From the NCBI GenBank assembly GCA_011109175.1, contig RDEW01000032.1, positions 238,749 through 302,748 on the forward strand: 64,000 nt of DNA. Reading direction: 5' to 3'. Source of the stretch: Dicyema japonicum (taxonomy: Eukaryota; Dicyemida; Rhombozoa; Dicyemidae). Numbering within the stretch: the first letter of the stretch is position 1; each line of letters starts with the position of its first letter. The position numbers and the translations under genes were made by a program. This document shows, one piece after another, positions 47,306 to 57,159 of the stretch. The notes under the pieces are model-generated. The model was given only the letters and a program-made list of their open reading frames with translations. It ran no database searches and was not told the origin of the DNA.

Positions 47306-47666
47306 TTAAACTAATGTGAAAGTAAAAGTGCTATCTAGAAGTTCGCGCACTTTTTTCAAATGATCGAGCATTAACAAATTATATCGTTGCTCCTATAATT
47401 ATAAATAAAATATACTATCCTTATTTGGCGGATTTCTGGATAATCAAGTACAATTGCATCTAAAGATTACATAAAGTATATAAACCAAAGTCTCTCTCAA
47501 AGGCACTTCCCCTGTCTGTTTCAGACCTCGGCGGATTTCCATCAAAATACTCAATCAGCCATTCTCTTAATCTCCTTCGATATTCCTGCTCTTTTGAGTC
47601 ATAAAATTCTTTTTTATCCCGCATATATGAGAATATGTTGTATTCATTGAATTCTGGTTGTGTCAT
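47306..47666 (-). CDS. Tandem orphan family, copy 2 (103 aa, 3 exons)
   Basis: Exons 47666-47486, 47459-47416 and 47392-47306; introns 26 and 23 nt. It reads MTQPEFNEYNIFSYMRDKKE, FYDSKEQEYRRRLREWLIEY, FDGNPPRSETDRGSAFERDF, then DAIVLDYPEIRQIRIEQRYN and LLMLDHLKKVRELLDSTFTF. Exon lengths 181 and 44 equal those of copy 1, and intron phases are the same. The open frame extends 20 codons upstream of MTQ to another Met (MKFSKFTINMKFLNILEAKK), so a longer N-terminus is possible. Unspliced, the frame stops four codons past the first donor. Confidence 0.75.
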
Positions 47667-47697
47667 TTTTTTTGCTTCTAAAATATTCAAAAATTTC

Positions 47698-47736
47698 ATA
47701 TTTATAGTAAATTTCGAAAATTTCACGTATCTTATT
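47698..47736 (-). promoter_or_regulatory. Conserved upstream block with TATA-like element, copy 2
   Basis: Minus-strand GTGAAATTTTCGAAATTTAC is followed by TATAAATATGAAA, equivalent to the blocks before copies 1 and 3. Confidence 0.4.
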
Positions 47737-47819
47737 AAAAAGATTAGATAAGATAAAAAAATTTGCTTGTCCCCTCCTACGATTAAATTGTATCTTCAGG
47801 CTAAAGTGGAGGTTTTGTT

Positions 47820-48197
47820 ATGGAAACGTTACGAAGGGATATATTTAGAAACTTTAAAAAGAAACAAAGTCGATGTGAGGGATCGAGGATAGTTATTCGC
47901 GATTGGACAGAAGACTTCAACGAGGTCAGTTCAAATGCAGCATTTATTTGTTCGGAAGCAATGTATGAGGAGGACGTTGACAATTATCAAATTGATCAAT
48001 TCCATAATTCCCTGATAGAAAAGGCTAGTAGAAATACCTTATACCCATTATGCATTTATTCTCATAAACTACCTCTTCCTCTAATGTCGATGGATCATCC
48101 ACATGTTCTTCAGACTCTTCGATTTCGTCATAATAAGAGACATGTAGGTTCCTCTAATATCACATTTATTCAAATTCAAAGAATTTTAATACTTTGA
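47820..48197 (+). other. Unrecognised 125-codon open frame, divergent from copy 2
   Basis: It starts METLRRDIFRNFKKKQSRCE and includes IRDWTEDFNEVSSNAAFICS with EAMYEEDVDNYQIDQFHNSL, acidic and protein-like. The second half (SHKLPLPLMSMDHPHVLQTL) is less so. A competing frame through the first 100 bases reads LQAKVEVLLWKRYEGIYLET. It starts 154 bp from copy 2 on the opposite strand, so a shared promoter region is possible. No family recognised. Confidence 0.35.
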
Positions 48198-49055
48198 TTA
48201 ATAAATGACTTGACAGTCATCAACGAAAGATTTCTGTCTATTTATTTACCCCCGGTTTCTTCGAATGAAACCAATCATTAACAAGAACGTTCTCAGTGAT
48301 CCGACTGATGTATTTGATGCTTTGAAGAACTCAAAGGCAGGGCCAGACATGAGAAGATATGCCCATATTCTGGTCTTTTTATGATCTTATAAAAACTCCT
48401 TATTATATCTGATTGAGCTTAATAGTGAAAATTGTCCGTCACAGCCTAATATGGCTTTTGTTATTGATTTTTGCTATCTCTTCCGATGTAATAACCACAA
48501 TTTTTAGATTTTATACAACCTGCATTGCGACGCATCAACTGATACAGTCAGCTTCAAAAAAGACAAAAATTTTATAAATTAAATACGAAATTGAAAATGT
48601 TAACTAAGCTAGCAAATAGTGAAAATAATTATTAAACACTTTTTCTATGATTTGTTAGTGGAAAACATGCTCATTCTCTTTCACTAATTACTGTTACCAG
48701 CAAGCTTTTGTAGTCCTCTCTCTCCAAATATCTCCCAATGTTTAGAGGTCTTTTTTCAGGCCCATTGGTTTTGTAGTCCTAATTTGTGCACATATCGTGA
48801 ATCGCCAAGGGTTAGGTCTTCACTGATCAAGTCAGCTTAATCTTCCAGGTCTTTTTTCAATAATCTCCAAGGAGTCCCGTCAAGTTTCTGTGATTTAGTA
48901 GAGATTGGTGACTATCTCACTAAAGTAAACGGTTCTGATAGAAGATTGCTGTAGTGAAAAATTAATAAATTTATTTTATTGAATCCAAAAATAATGTAGT
49001 TAATCATTTATGATACTGTCGAGAAATAGCGCTGTTATCCTTAAAACATCAATCG
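48198..49055. other. Spacer with inverted LINE tail
   Basis: 48240-48275 carries the L-B LINE 3' end in inverse orientation (TTTACCCCCGGTTTCTTCGA). The rest shows no exon or clear repeat. Confidence 0.4.
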
Positions 49056-49362
49056 TCAAAGAAATATATTTATTTTCTACAATTATAACAAAGAAATACA
49101 ATTTTGATCTCACGAATTGCCGGATATTCATTTAATATGGTATCTAAAAATTACATAAAGTTTATGAACCAAGATCTCTAAGAAAGGCCTGTCCCCTGGC
49201 TGAATCAGCTATCGGTGGATCTCCGTCAAAATATAAAATAGTCCACTCACGTAATTCTCTTTGCATTTGTCGCTGTTCTAATAAATAGAATTCTATTCTA
49301 TTCCGAAGATAAGAAAATATGTTATATTCATCGATTTCTTTTTGCCATTTTTGAGCTTCCAT
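49056..49362 (-). CDS. Tandem orphan family, copy 3 (shortened C-terminus)
   Basis: Exons 49362-49170, 49143-49100 and 49076-49056; introns 26 and 23 nt at the same positions and phases as in copies 1 and 2, and exon 2 is again 44 nt. It starts MEAQKWQKEIDEYNIFSYLR, then NRIEFYLLEQRQMQRELREW, ILYFDGDPPIADSARGQAFL, RDL, DTILNEYPAIREIKI. After the last intron only six residues remain before TGA, so the C-terminal helix (LxMLxHLxEVxELL in the others) is lost. Either a truncated functional variant or a pseudogene. Confidence 0.65.
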
Positions 49363-49377
49363 TATTTTAGAAATTAG

Positions 49378-49415
49378 TATTTATAGTAAGATTCTAAAAT
49401 TTCACAATCTTAGTC
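49378..49415 (-). promoter_or_regulatory. Conserved upstream block with TATA-like element, copy 3
   Basis: Minus-strand GTGAAATTTTAGAATCTTAC is followed by TATAAATAC. The block is nearly identical in copy 1. Confidence 0.45.
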
Positions 49416-49689
49416 ATATTTTTGAATCAATGTTATAAACTTTCCTGAAAAAGATAAATTGAATATTTTTGAATATTAGCAAATAAGAATTTATTTAAAT
49501 AATATTTAAAATAATCATTTAAGTGGTGGTTGAGAAATTGGAAAGCAAGACTTAAGATATTCGGGTAGGTCCAAAGAGGAGGCGAATCTTTTGAGACAAT
49601 CCTTAATCTAGTCAATTTTATTTTATAATATCAATTAAATCGACGGATACTCAGGAGTTATTTTCTATTTGGTTGAGAGATTTAACTAT

Positions 49690-49990
49690 CCCACGTGGCG
49701 CAAATATTTGTGTGATGATATGTGGCTATAGGAATTGAAGATTATTTGTTTGATTGTCGGTTCTTCCTATTCCTCTTGGCTCCAGGAACCTTACATGTGC
49801 ATCATGTGGTTCACCATCTCTGGTGGCGTTAGATATAATCTTTATATCCACAGAGGACCATTAGTCAACAACCATCCAGAGGCACTTCCTTCTAGTCCTT
49901 GCATGAGAAGACTGCTGAGGGAGTTCAGAATCACCTGAATTTTTTCATTCTGGCTATGACGGTGTTTCAATAAATTTAATTTTATTTTGT
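49690..49990 (+). mobile_element. SINE copy, subfamily B
   Basis: Middle words CATGTGGTTCACCATCTCTG and GTGGCGTTAGATATAATC match the copy at 46949. So does the tail AGAATCACCTGAATTTTTTC, GGCTATGACGGTGTTTCAAT AAATTTAA. Confidence 0.65.
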
Positions 49991-50083
49991 TTGAGTTACT
50001 GACCGACACATTATCCTCATCAAAAAATTTATTTTTAATAATTTATTTTAAATTTATTTGGATTGATAAACAACTAAAAATGA

Positions 50084-50413
50084 TAAACCCAGTTTCCAAT
50101 AATCCATAAATTCTTCTTACAAAATATGCGAGTGTTCCAACTGTCAAGCGGTAAAGCCTCCATGATTGCCTACAATGGAGCTTGATCAGAATGTCTTTTT
50201 TTAGAACCGATAACAATTGATTTCCGGTTTTTCATAAATGCAGAAAACTGCAGAAATAGTTCTTCTGGATTTCTCGCTGTATTAATTGGAACCGAAAAAA
50301 TGCATACTTCTAAGTCTGACTGAGATTAATTACCAATCTTGGAGGGGGATACTTTTAATTTCCGTATTCGATAGTTGAAGTTTATTAGTTCTTTGTTGAT
50401 TAAAATATCATTA
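50084..50413 (-). pseudogene. Candidate two-exon gene, family not recognised
   Basis: From an AG acceptor at 50414 a frame reads NDILINKELINFNYRIRKLK. A 33-nt GT...AG intron (50352-50320) joins it to SDLEVCIFSVPINTARNPEE and LFLQFSAFMKNRKSIVIGSK, ending KRHSDQAPL at a TAG (50172-50170). The same frame continues past the stop with MEALPLDSWNTRIFCKKNLW to a second stop at 50084, so the first may be a premature stop. An upstream first exon was not found. Composition looks like a folded globular protein. Confidence 0.4.
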
Positions 50414-51299
50414 CTAAATGTTATAAATTAGTTAGTTTCTGTGTGGTTTGTGTATCAGTTTGCTCGTATCTATTTTTACGTATAACAAAATTTTTAAGGT
50501 GGACCCAAAAAGGTAAGCCTTCTTGACATCAAAGCAAGGTCGGAACCTCAAAGAAACTTGAATGAGTCTACGTGATACATGAGGCATAAATTTTATTTTT
50601 TATATTAAGGGGATCAATTCGGCGACACGGACGACACGAAGCAAATTTTTAGGCATAAGGCGTATATTTATACAATTTATTCATTTTTTTATTAAACACG
50701 ATTATTTTACAAAGAAACAAATGTTTGTTGAAGAAGCATTTATTCAATTTGGCTTATATATTTTCTAGCCTAAATTGGCACATCAAGTTGTTTCTATAAC
50801 ATTCTCTTCTAAAAATTCTAAAAAACCATAATTACCTTAAGACTAATTTTTGGAATTGTCATTTCAATTTTAGTGATATTAATGGCCACTATTGGCAAGA
50901 TTTGATGGAGTGTCAATATTCAGCTTGTCACATAGAAGATCTATGGAAGTGACGTGCGTAAACTTCACATAATACACTATCTGTTCTCTCTGACCACCCA
51001 AATGCTGACTTTGATGAACGAGAGAAGCTAGAGAAATAATCAGCACTCGGATATCGTTACCGATTTATCTCGATATCTTTAGAAAAACAGGAGGCGGTTA
51101 GAAAATGAGTAAAAAAGTCATAATTGAAATCAGAATGCGGTTGTGAAGTGACACAAATATTCACGTAAACGGAGATACTTTACACAGCACCTAGGAATTA
51201 TCATTGTTCGTTGAAATTTTGTTATATATAGAAAATTTTGTTATTTATCAGATTCATATCATTAATAGTTAAAAGTCTTGTGCATAAAATGGTTATAAA
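50414..51299. other. Gene-free stretch
   Basis: AT-rich. No supported exon other than a possible missing first exon for the preceding minus-strand candidate. Confidence 0.35.
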
Positions 51300-51540
51300 T
51301 TTCGCTGGGGAACCATCGCAATCGACTAGAACATGTGTCAATCGGTTGTTCTCATAAAGAAGTTGGAGTGGATGTTGGTTGAGAATAGATACGGAATATG
51401 AAATAGCGAGAAGGATTTAGTCACAGCAATCAATCACCTGGTAGAGTTACCAGCTCAGTTCGATGGCGTACTATGCGTCCGGGATGAGGAGGAAATGGAT
51501 GAGTTTCCGGTCAACGACTCCTAGTCGAGAGAGAAAGTCT
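51300..51540. repeat. Dispersed repeat R3, copy 2
   Basis: Partner of 44585-44785: AACCATCGCAATCGA, AAGTTGGAGTGGATGTTGGT, CACCTGGTAGAGTT, GAGGAGGAAATGGATGAG and GGTCAACGACTCCTAG, in the same order. Confidence 0.6.
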
Positions 51541-51839
51541 ATCCTAGATGAGAGAACTCGATGAATAAGCGAGAAATCGATTCGTTTCCTCAAGAAGCTG
51601 CACAATGCACGTGAGACTAAGTAGCTTCTCAAGTTGATCTCATTCGCAATCGTGAGAGCCATAGCAACGTCGATTATGTCGGAGGTGATCATTTTTGATT
51701 AATTTTTGTGTTTTCAGTAGAAATAAAATTATTAAAAAAAGTCTTATGTGCATTTAATGTTGAACTTCTTCAAAATAACATAAATTGTCTCAAAGCTAAT
51801 TCAACAATTAGTTGATTTTTTTTCTCAAAAAGTGTAATA

Positions 51840-52441
51840 TTAATTCATAAAGAGTGGATCAATGTATTCCTCTTCGACTTCATGTATTGTCGGCATCATC
51901 GTGAATGTGCTTAGCGCAATTTGAGTCAAATATTTGTTTCTACATAAAATTATTAATAAACTTTATTTTATTTTTTTCGAATTCTTCTCTCAAATTTTTT
52001 TCAGTTAATTCAAAGTCAACCAACTCATCGAATAAATTTTCTTCATTTTTGGTAGAAAAATTGTGATTATCTTCCAAAAGATAATTTATTTCTTCACTGA
52101 AGAGGTCTCCTTCGTAACTTAAAATTGATAAATTTTTGTATTTCCAATTTTGAGTCCACTTTTTGAACGTTTCTCTGTAAAAATCATTGTATTCTAAGTC
52201 ATCCTCGCATAATCCAGTCCGGATAAATCTTTGTGAAACAATTCCGTACCATCAAATGTTATATTTTTCTCTGAGCTCTCAATTCGAGCACTTTCTTCCT
52301 CAGATACAGATTCTTCAATTGATGTCTCCGAAACTTAGATTTTACATCCACCAAACCTTCATCTTCATAAACCGACTCATCAACCAATGTCGTAGCACTG
52401 CATACAAGTTCATTTGAATCCTCAAATTTATCGGAAGACAT
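51840..52441 (-). CDS. Acidic orphan protein, 2-3 exons, one frameshift
   Basis: Exon 1 52441-52357 (MSSDKFEDSNELVCSATTLV, DESVYEDE) is joined by a 23-nt intron (52356-52334) to VSETSIEESVSEEESARIES SEKNITFDGTELFHKDLSGL. Near 52205 a one-base shift is needed. The frame then runs EDDLEYNDFYRETFKKWTQN, SILSYEGDLFSEEINYLLED and NLFDELVDFELTEKNLREEF to 51940. A further 34-nt intron (51943-51910) can extend it to PTIHEVEEEYIDPLFMN at 51840. The protein is strongly acidic and Ser/Glu-rich, without signal peptide or cysteines, probably a cytosolic or nuclear interaction protein. Family not recognised. Confidence 0.55.
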
Positions 52442-52829
52442 GACTCTTGTTATGGGTTCATCTTAAAATTATGCATAAAAGTATTAAACTTGACACTTTT
52501 TTCTACTTTTAATAATAAACGATCTAAGCGTCACCAATGAGGGAATTCTGTCCACTATGTAATCAAAGCCCCGGCTATTTAATCTTAGGAGAAATTCAGT
52601 ATTATAATGTGTCAGGACATAACTGTAAAAGTTACCCATCGTAGTTTAACAGACGCGATTCGTTATAAATATTTTAATTCGTTTCCGATATTATAAACCA
52701 CAAATTTAGATAAAGTTATTATTAGGGCAACCGAAAAGTTGCCTAAAAAATCAATTACAGAAACAGTCATTCAACGTTACACAAGTCCACCTGGAACTAG
52801 CATAAGGTCAGAGAAGTTCATTCATTGCA
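52442..52829. other. Spacer with a short zinc-finger-like frame
   Basis: At 52537-52647 a frame begins MREFCPLCNQSPGYLILGEI and ends after NCKSYPS. The CPLC opening resembles small zinc-ribbon subunits, but no continuation could be spliced. At about 52724 GGGCAACCGAAAAGTTGCC is an imperfect palindrome. Confidence 0.25.
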
Positions 52830-52985
52830 GTTGTGGAAACTCTAAGTGGATGAGAACAAATTATCCCGATATAGTTGGATCACATGACGCCAATCCTCTA
52901 TGAAAAAGAAGAGGAGAAGACAAAAAACAGAAATCTTCAACCAATTAGCCACATAGTTCCATGTCGTCACGCGGGGGAAAAATAC
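52830..52985 (-). mobile_element. SINE copy, subfamily A1, inverted
   Basis: It reads, on the plus strand, GTTGTGGAAACTCTAAGTGG, GGATCACATGACGCCA, ACAGAAATCTTCAACCAATT and AGTTCCATGTCGTCACGCG, the reverse complement of the 2211-2532 head and core. Confidence 0.7.
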
Positions 52986-53039
52986 CCAACATGAAGGGTC
53001 TATATTTTAAATTTTAATTGAAATTAAATAAAATAAATT

Positions 53040-53245
53040 AATTAAATTATTCCAAAGACTAAGGGTAAATTAAAATAACTTATCCTGTGATCCTACTCGT
53101 CCCAGTAGAGACTCATCTAGGGAGGTCAAACAGGTCAAAACCAGAACTCGTCGCCAGGGTGCGAAATAGTCTGCCTGTGGAATGAAAAGATGGATCCTTT
53201 TGCCTGCCGGCGAGGCATTGGGACGTCTACTTAGATTATTAATAA
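53040..53245 (-). mobile_element. SINE copy, subfamily A2, inverted, head missing
   Basis: Its reverse complement runs CCCAATGCCTCGCCGGCAGG, AAAAGGATCC, AGGATCACAGGATAAGTTAT, TTACCCTTAGTCTTTGGAAT. This is the order of 46687-46935 and 63240-63480. Confidence 0.7.
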
Positions 53246-53267
53246 TAATAACACCAGAGACCACGGT

Positions 53268-53420
53268 TACAAAAACTAATTACGTGATCCCAGCACGCTC
53301 TAGTAGGACCTCATCTTGACCCGATGCTAATCCCTCGACCCCACACAAGCACGTATCGGTCGAGTGACTGGGTCTTCGCAGTCACTACGGCGCGTTCCAT
53401 AGTTCATTCATTTATTTATT
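53268..53420 (-). pseudogene. LINE 3' end fragment (family L-A)
   Basis: The reverse complement matches 13445-13580: CGTGCTTGTGTGGGGTCGAG GGATTAGCATCGG versus CGAGCTTGTGTGGGTACGAG GGAGGAGCACCGG, then GGATCACGTAATTAGTTTTT. It abuts the A2 SINE at 53040-53245, so two elements lie back to back. Confidence 0.65.
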
Positions 53421-53784
53421 TATCAGAGGCAAGGAGAGACGTAGCCGATATTTCAGGGCTGATCGAAAGACTGTTTTCATTTAACCAGTAGATTAAGCAG
53501 TTTACAAGTAATTGTAATCTCTCCGAGGTGACCTAAACGTCTTGGTCCCTGGATGCAATAATAATATCTCTTGCATAAGCCATTAAAAGCTCATCCTATA
53601 CTTTTTTGTCTTAAACAATTCTGTTAGCTATTGAGAACTAGATTCTTAAAATTTAACCAACACTTTCCAAAGCTTTTTTGGGTACGCACTTGCACACATC
53701 TTGCACCATTAGAATTGGCATACTTGTCTTGACCACAGCACTTCCAGACACAGATAATCAGAGTTTGTCCTGTCTATAGTAGTT

Positions 53785-54120
53785 GGCTAGCACTGAGATA
53801 GGATAACACTGTCTACCTTGATTTGGACCCTGGTGTTCTCTACTGCATACTGCACCATATGAATCCGCAACTTTCTGGTGTAGCAAATGCTATACATATT
53901 GCATAGAAGATGAAGACTCGTTATTACATCGATATCATCTGTGAAGGAGACAAATCGACAACACTCTTTCCGGGAACTGGGAGTAAACGCTGTCCACAGA
54001 ATAAGCCCAATTCCACAGTTTTTTCCCAGTGCATATAGGTAGAAAAGAAAATCAGAAAACATCATTGAAAGCATCAAGTTAACGAAAAGATCTCCCTGCA
54101 GCTTGGTCCAAGGTTTTTTA
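53785..54120 (-). pseudogene. Decayed reverse transcriptase palm of a LINE
   Basis: LQGDLFVNLMLSMMFSDFLF corresponds to the QGDPLSPLLF block. FVSFTDDIDVITSLHLLCN contains the catalytic FADD as FTDD at about 53942-53930. YAVENTRVQIKVDSVILSQC follows as the post-palm region. One open frame of 96 codons. The upstream minus-strand sequence to about 54800 (QLSDDEKPRFVL, NENVFVDVGSMVNIF) may belong to the same element. Confidence 0.65.
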
Positions 54121-55612
54121 AAGTGTCAGTATATCGAAATCATTACTTTTATTGGTAAAATTAATTTTTATATTGCACGACTTTTTCACATCAAGATACG
54201 AATCAAACCCATCCAGCATCTCGAGATCATTGGTGACCCTAATGATCCTCAGCTTCATATATGAATGGACTGATCCTAAGCTGATAGAGCCAATTTTTGG
54301 AAAATATACTTTAAAATGCATCCCAAATCATGTTTCGACAATAGCAAGTGGGAATATCGTCATCCCTTCGGTGCGTTTTCCAACACTAAGGATGAAACTA
54401 GTTGTGGCCAGCAGCGGAAAGTGCATTAGTAAGTCGAATTGAGACTACATATCAGGGGACATCCATAAATCAGCTTAAAAGATGTTAACCATCGATCCAA
54501 CGTCCACAAAGACATTTTCATTTAGCACAACTTTATGGTCAAGACAAAGCGAGGCTTTTCATCGTCAGAAAGTTGCCAAATTTAGCACATAGAAAAAATT
54601 CAACCAAGCATTTTCTTCTAGCCCTGTTGAATCAGGCCTTTTTCATCCAAATTGCTCTCAAGGAACTCTTTCTTTTTTAAAAACATATCTTAATCCGATT
54701 TCAGATTATTTAAGTCATTCGGATCATTAAGGATTATGTCCATAACTCCACAGATCCTGATGGTAACAGAGAATAATAGTAAGGAGAATATCCAACAATA
54801 GCATCCTAATTTGGCTCCGCATAAAACTTAGGAGACCAATCGCATCTTTGGCATCAAATGTATATTTAAATCACTTCAACGGTTGACCTAATTTTTCCTT
54901 CAAGGAGAAAAGAAGATCGGAGGTTGTGAACAGCTTTTTGCCCTTTCCAGTTGATTGTGAGAAGCTCAGTTTTTGTTCTTTCATTTTCAGAAGTCACTCT
55001 CCAAACACTCCAGGAGCACGAATAATAGCAGTTCTGATATCATTGATACCTCGAAAACAAAATCCAGGTCATCCACATATTTTAATTTTTATAAGTAGGA
55101 CAATTTTTAGTTTCCTGATCACAGAGAACAGATTCTAGATAAACGACAAGAGAATTAGTTATAGTGAGTCATTTTCTAAATGTCAATGTGCGTATTATTT
55201 CGAGAGCCCACCTAGACCACCACTTCAGTGTTTGAAAATAGAACCCGTTTTATCCTCTAACTGTCCTTGTCTAGCAAAGTTTTAGCTCTTTTTCATAATT
55301 CACTTAAAAATTGATTTTTGCGCAATTTGACCTATAATTAAACATTATTCAAAAGGTATTAAATTTTTTTGACAAACATCCTTGTAGAGGATCCTGATAC
55401 CTGGCGGATAAATTCCTCCACCTTTCCAAAGTAAGTCATTCACAAAATTGATGTTATTAAATAATATTTATTTTATTAAATTATTTTTTTATTTTATTTA
55501 TTTAATCCAATTGTTTAAATAAAATTATTATTAATTATGACGGCAGTAATTTATGTAATAATTTAATTTTTTGGTTAGTCTTATATTCATTATATTGGTA
55601 TTAATCTTATAG
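54121..55612. other. Gene-poor stretch, LINE remnants probable
   Basis: The open frames at 54118-54321, 54152-54442 and 54926-55138 have no recognisable family. 55440-55520 is extremely AT-rich. No supported gene. Confidence 0.35.
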
Positions 55613-56418
55613 ATGTTCAATTTTATCATCCTAAACTTATCATTTTGCATTTTGACAACACAGATGAGATGTCAAGACATAGTAAGCTATATTCGTGGCG
55701 AAATGTATTAAATATTAATTATTAAGACATTGGAAAAATTGTGAAGTTTCGACAACTGACCTACCTGATTATCAAATACATTCGTTTTCAATTCAAAATA
55801 TTACATTGGAACGTGATGCCAATTTTTCAGTAATGGGGATGAATATAAAATATTTGTATTAAATATAAATTATTCCTAGTTACTGTGTTTTAGATAAAAG
55901 TTTAACATTTGTAGATGATCTAGCTTTTTCATATAACATTCTCGGATTGTTATATATATTATTAAATTTATAGAAATTTCTATTTTTGTGAATCCCTCAG
56001 ATTCATAGCTATTGACTTCGCAAAAAATTTATCATCTCTTACATATGTGTACCTTTTTTGTCATTTATGTGGTGACTTTCCTAGAAACATACATGTTATT
56101 CAAAATTTTTTAGTTGTTTCTAATGAAGTTGAATTAAATGAGTATTTTTGATAATAATAATAATAATATAGAGTTATCCTTTGCATTGATTCATTCGATA
56201 TTCCAAAGGCGTATGAAATTATATTTAGTATAGATTTGAAGAAGAAGAGGATAAATTTATGTCTATCCAAAAGGGTAAATTGTATATGTTCAAAAGTAAT
56301 ATATTTAGACTATACAGCAAGTCCACATCTAGAATGTGTATTTAATGATATTATTTCAGTCTGTAGTGCACTTAGAGACCGCTACAATGTACTTGGTCTT
56401 TGCAAACTTTGTTGCTAA
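55613..56418 (+). CDS. Secreted cysteine-rich orphan protein, 234 aa, 5 exons
   Basis: Exons 55613-55704, 55727-55855, 55880-55948, 55974-56141 and 56172-56418; introns 22, 24, 25 and 30 nt, all GT...AG and all phase 2. The spliced frame is continuous although every exon but the last runs into a stop just beyond its donor. It starts with a signal peptide (MFNFIILNLSFCILTTQMRC). It contains DIVSYIRGEIHWKNCEVSTT, YCVLDKSLTFVDDLAFSYNI, LNFYFCESLRFIAIDFAKNL, YLFCHLCGDFPRNIHVIQNF and LKKKRINLCLSKRVNCICSK, ending YNVLGLCKLCC. There are about 14 cysteines, several N-glycosylation sequons (NIT, NFS, NLS), and no C-terminal membrane segment. The likely role is extracellular. I recognise no family. Uniform phase and intron sizes make this a strong gene model. 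Confidence 0.75.
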
Positions 56419-56648
56419 CATTTAAATTAACTTGATCGTTTTTTCAGGGATTTAAATTGGTCTTAATTAATTTAAATTTATAATGCTTTAAAAATTATAT
56501 ATTAGTTTGTCAACTGACTTGTTCTGCTGTACCCATGTATTAGAAATAATAATTTCATTTCAAAAAAAACGATAAGGGGATGAATCGAATATGATAGATT
56601 GTTAAAGAACAGACAGTTTTTTCAGATTTATGCTGAATTACATAAGCA

Positions 56649-56850
56649 TTATCCCAACTCATCATATAACTTCACCTTAAGCTTTGCGCACACACGCGGA
56701 CGAGGAATATGTTCAAAAAGTTTAGATCGCATGATGTGACTATTTACTCTATAAGGAACATCTTTATTTCACCGCGAATACTACAATATAACAAAATTGG
56801 ACCCATATTATAAGATACATGATTAGATCAGCTACAATTAATCTCAGCAT
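56649..56850 (-). CDS. Candidate small membrane or secreted protein, 2 exons
   Basis: Exon 1 from ATG 56850 reads MLRLIVADLIMYLIIWVQF, hydrophobic. A 31-nt GT...AG intron (56792-56762) joins it to VPYRVNSHIMRSKLFEHIPR and VCAKLKVKLYDELG, stop at 56649. A further 43-nt intron could instead extend it to SEKTVCSLTIYHIRFIPLS. The model rests only on frame continuity; chance is possible. Confidence 0.3.
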
Positions 56851-57159
56851 TAGATAATCTTCTGGCTGAACAGAGGGGGCTTGTAATTCTAAATAATTAA
56901 CGAAATAACACTAAAAGGCACGTTTTAGTTTAAATCGAAAAATTATGGTTAGTAGTTTGGTCACTGGGGAATGTTCCGATAGATTTTGTGAGATATTGAT
57001 CTTTGAGCACATGATTGATTTAACCTTTCTTTAATGTTGGTCTTGGGGGTTCATAAAATACTGTATGTGTGAAAAAAATGACACGTGACTCACCTACGTA
57101 GAGTCGTTTTTTACTTGAATTGTTAGAATAGAGTTTCTACCTCCTATCCAGCATCATGG

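Noticed and set aside
49144-49170. An 11-nt intron GTAATTTTTAG in the tandem family
   Set aside because: First noticed because it is conserved in all three copies, but it gives the wrong frame; the in-frame solution is a 24-26-nt intron ending at the same AG.
52540-52680. RNA polymerase zinc-ribbon subunit
   Set aside because: Only the CPLC opening fits; the second CxxC pair and the following conserved segment could not be found by any splice.
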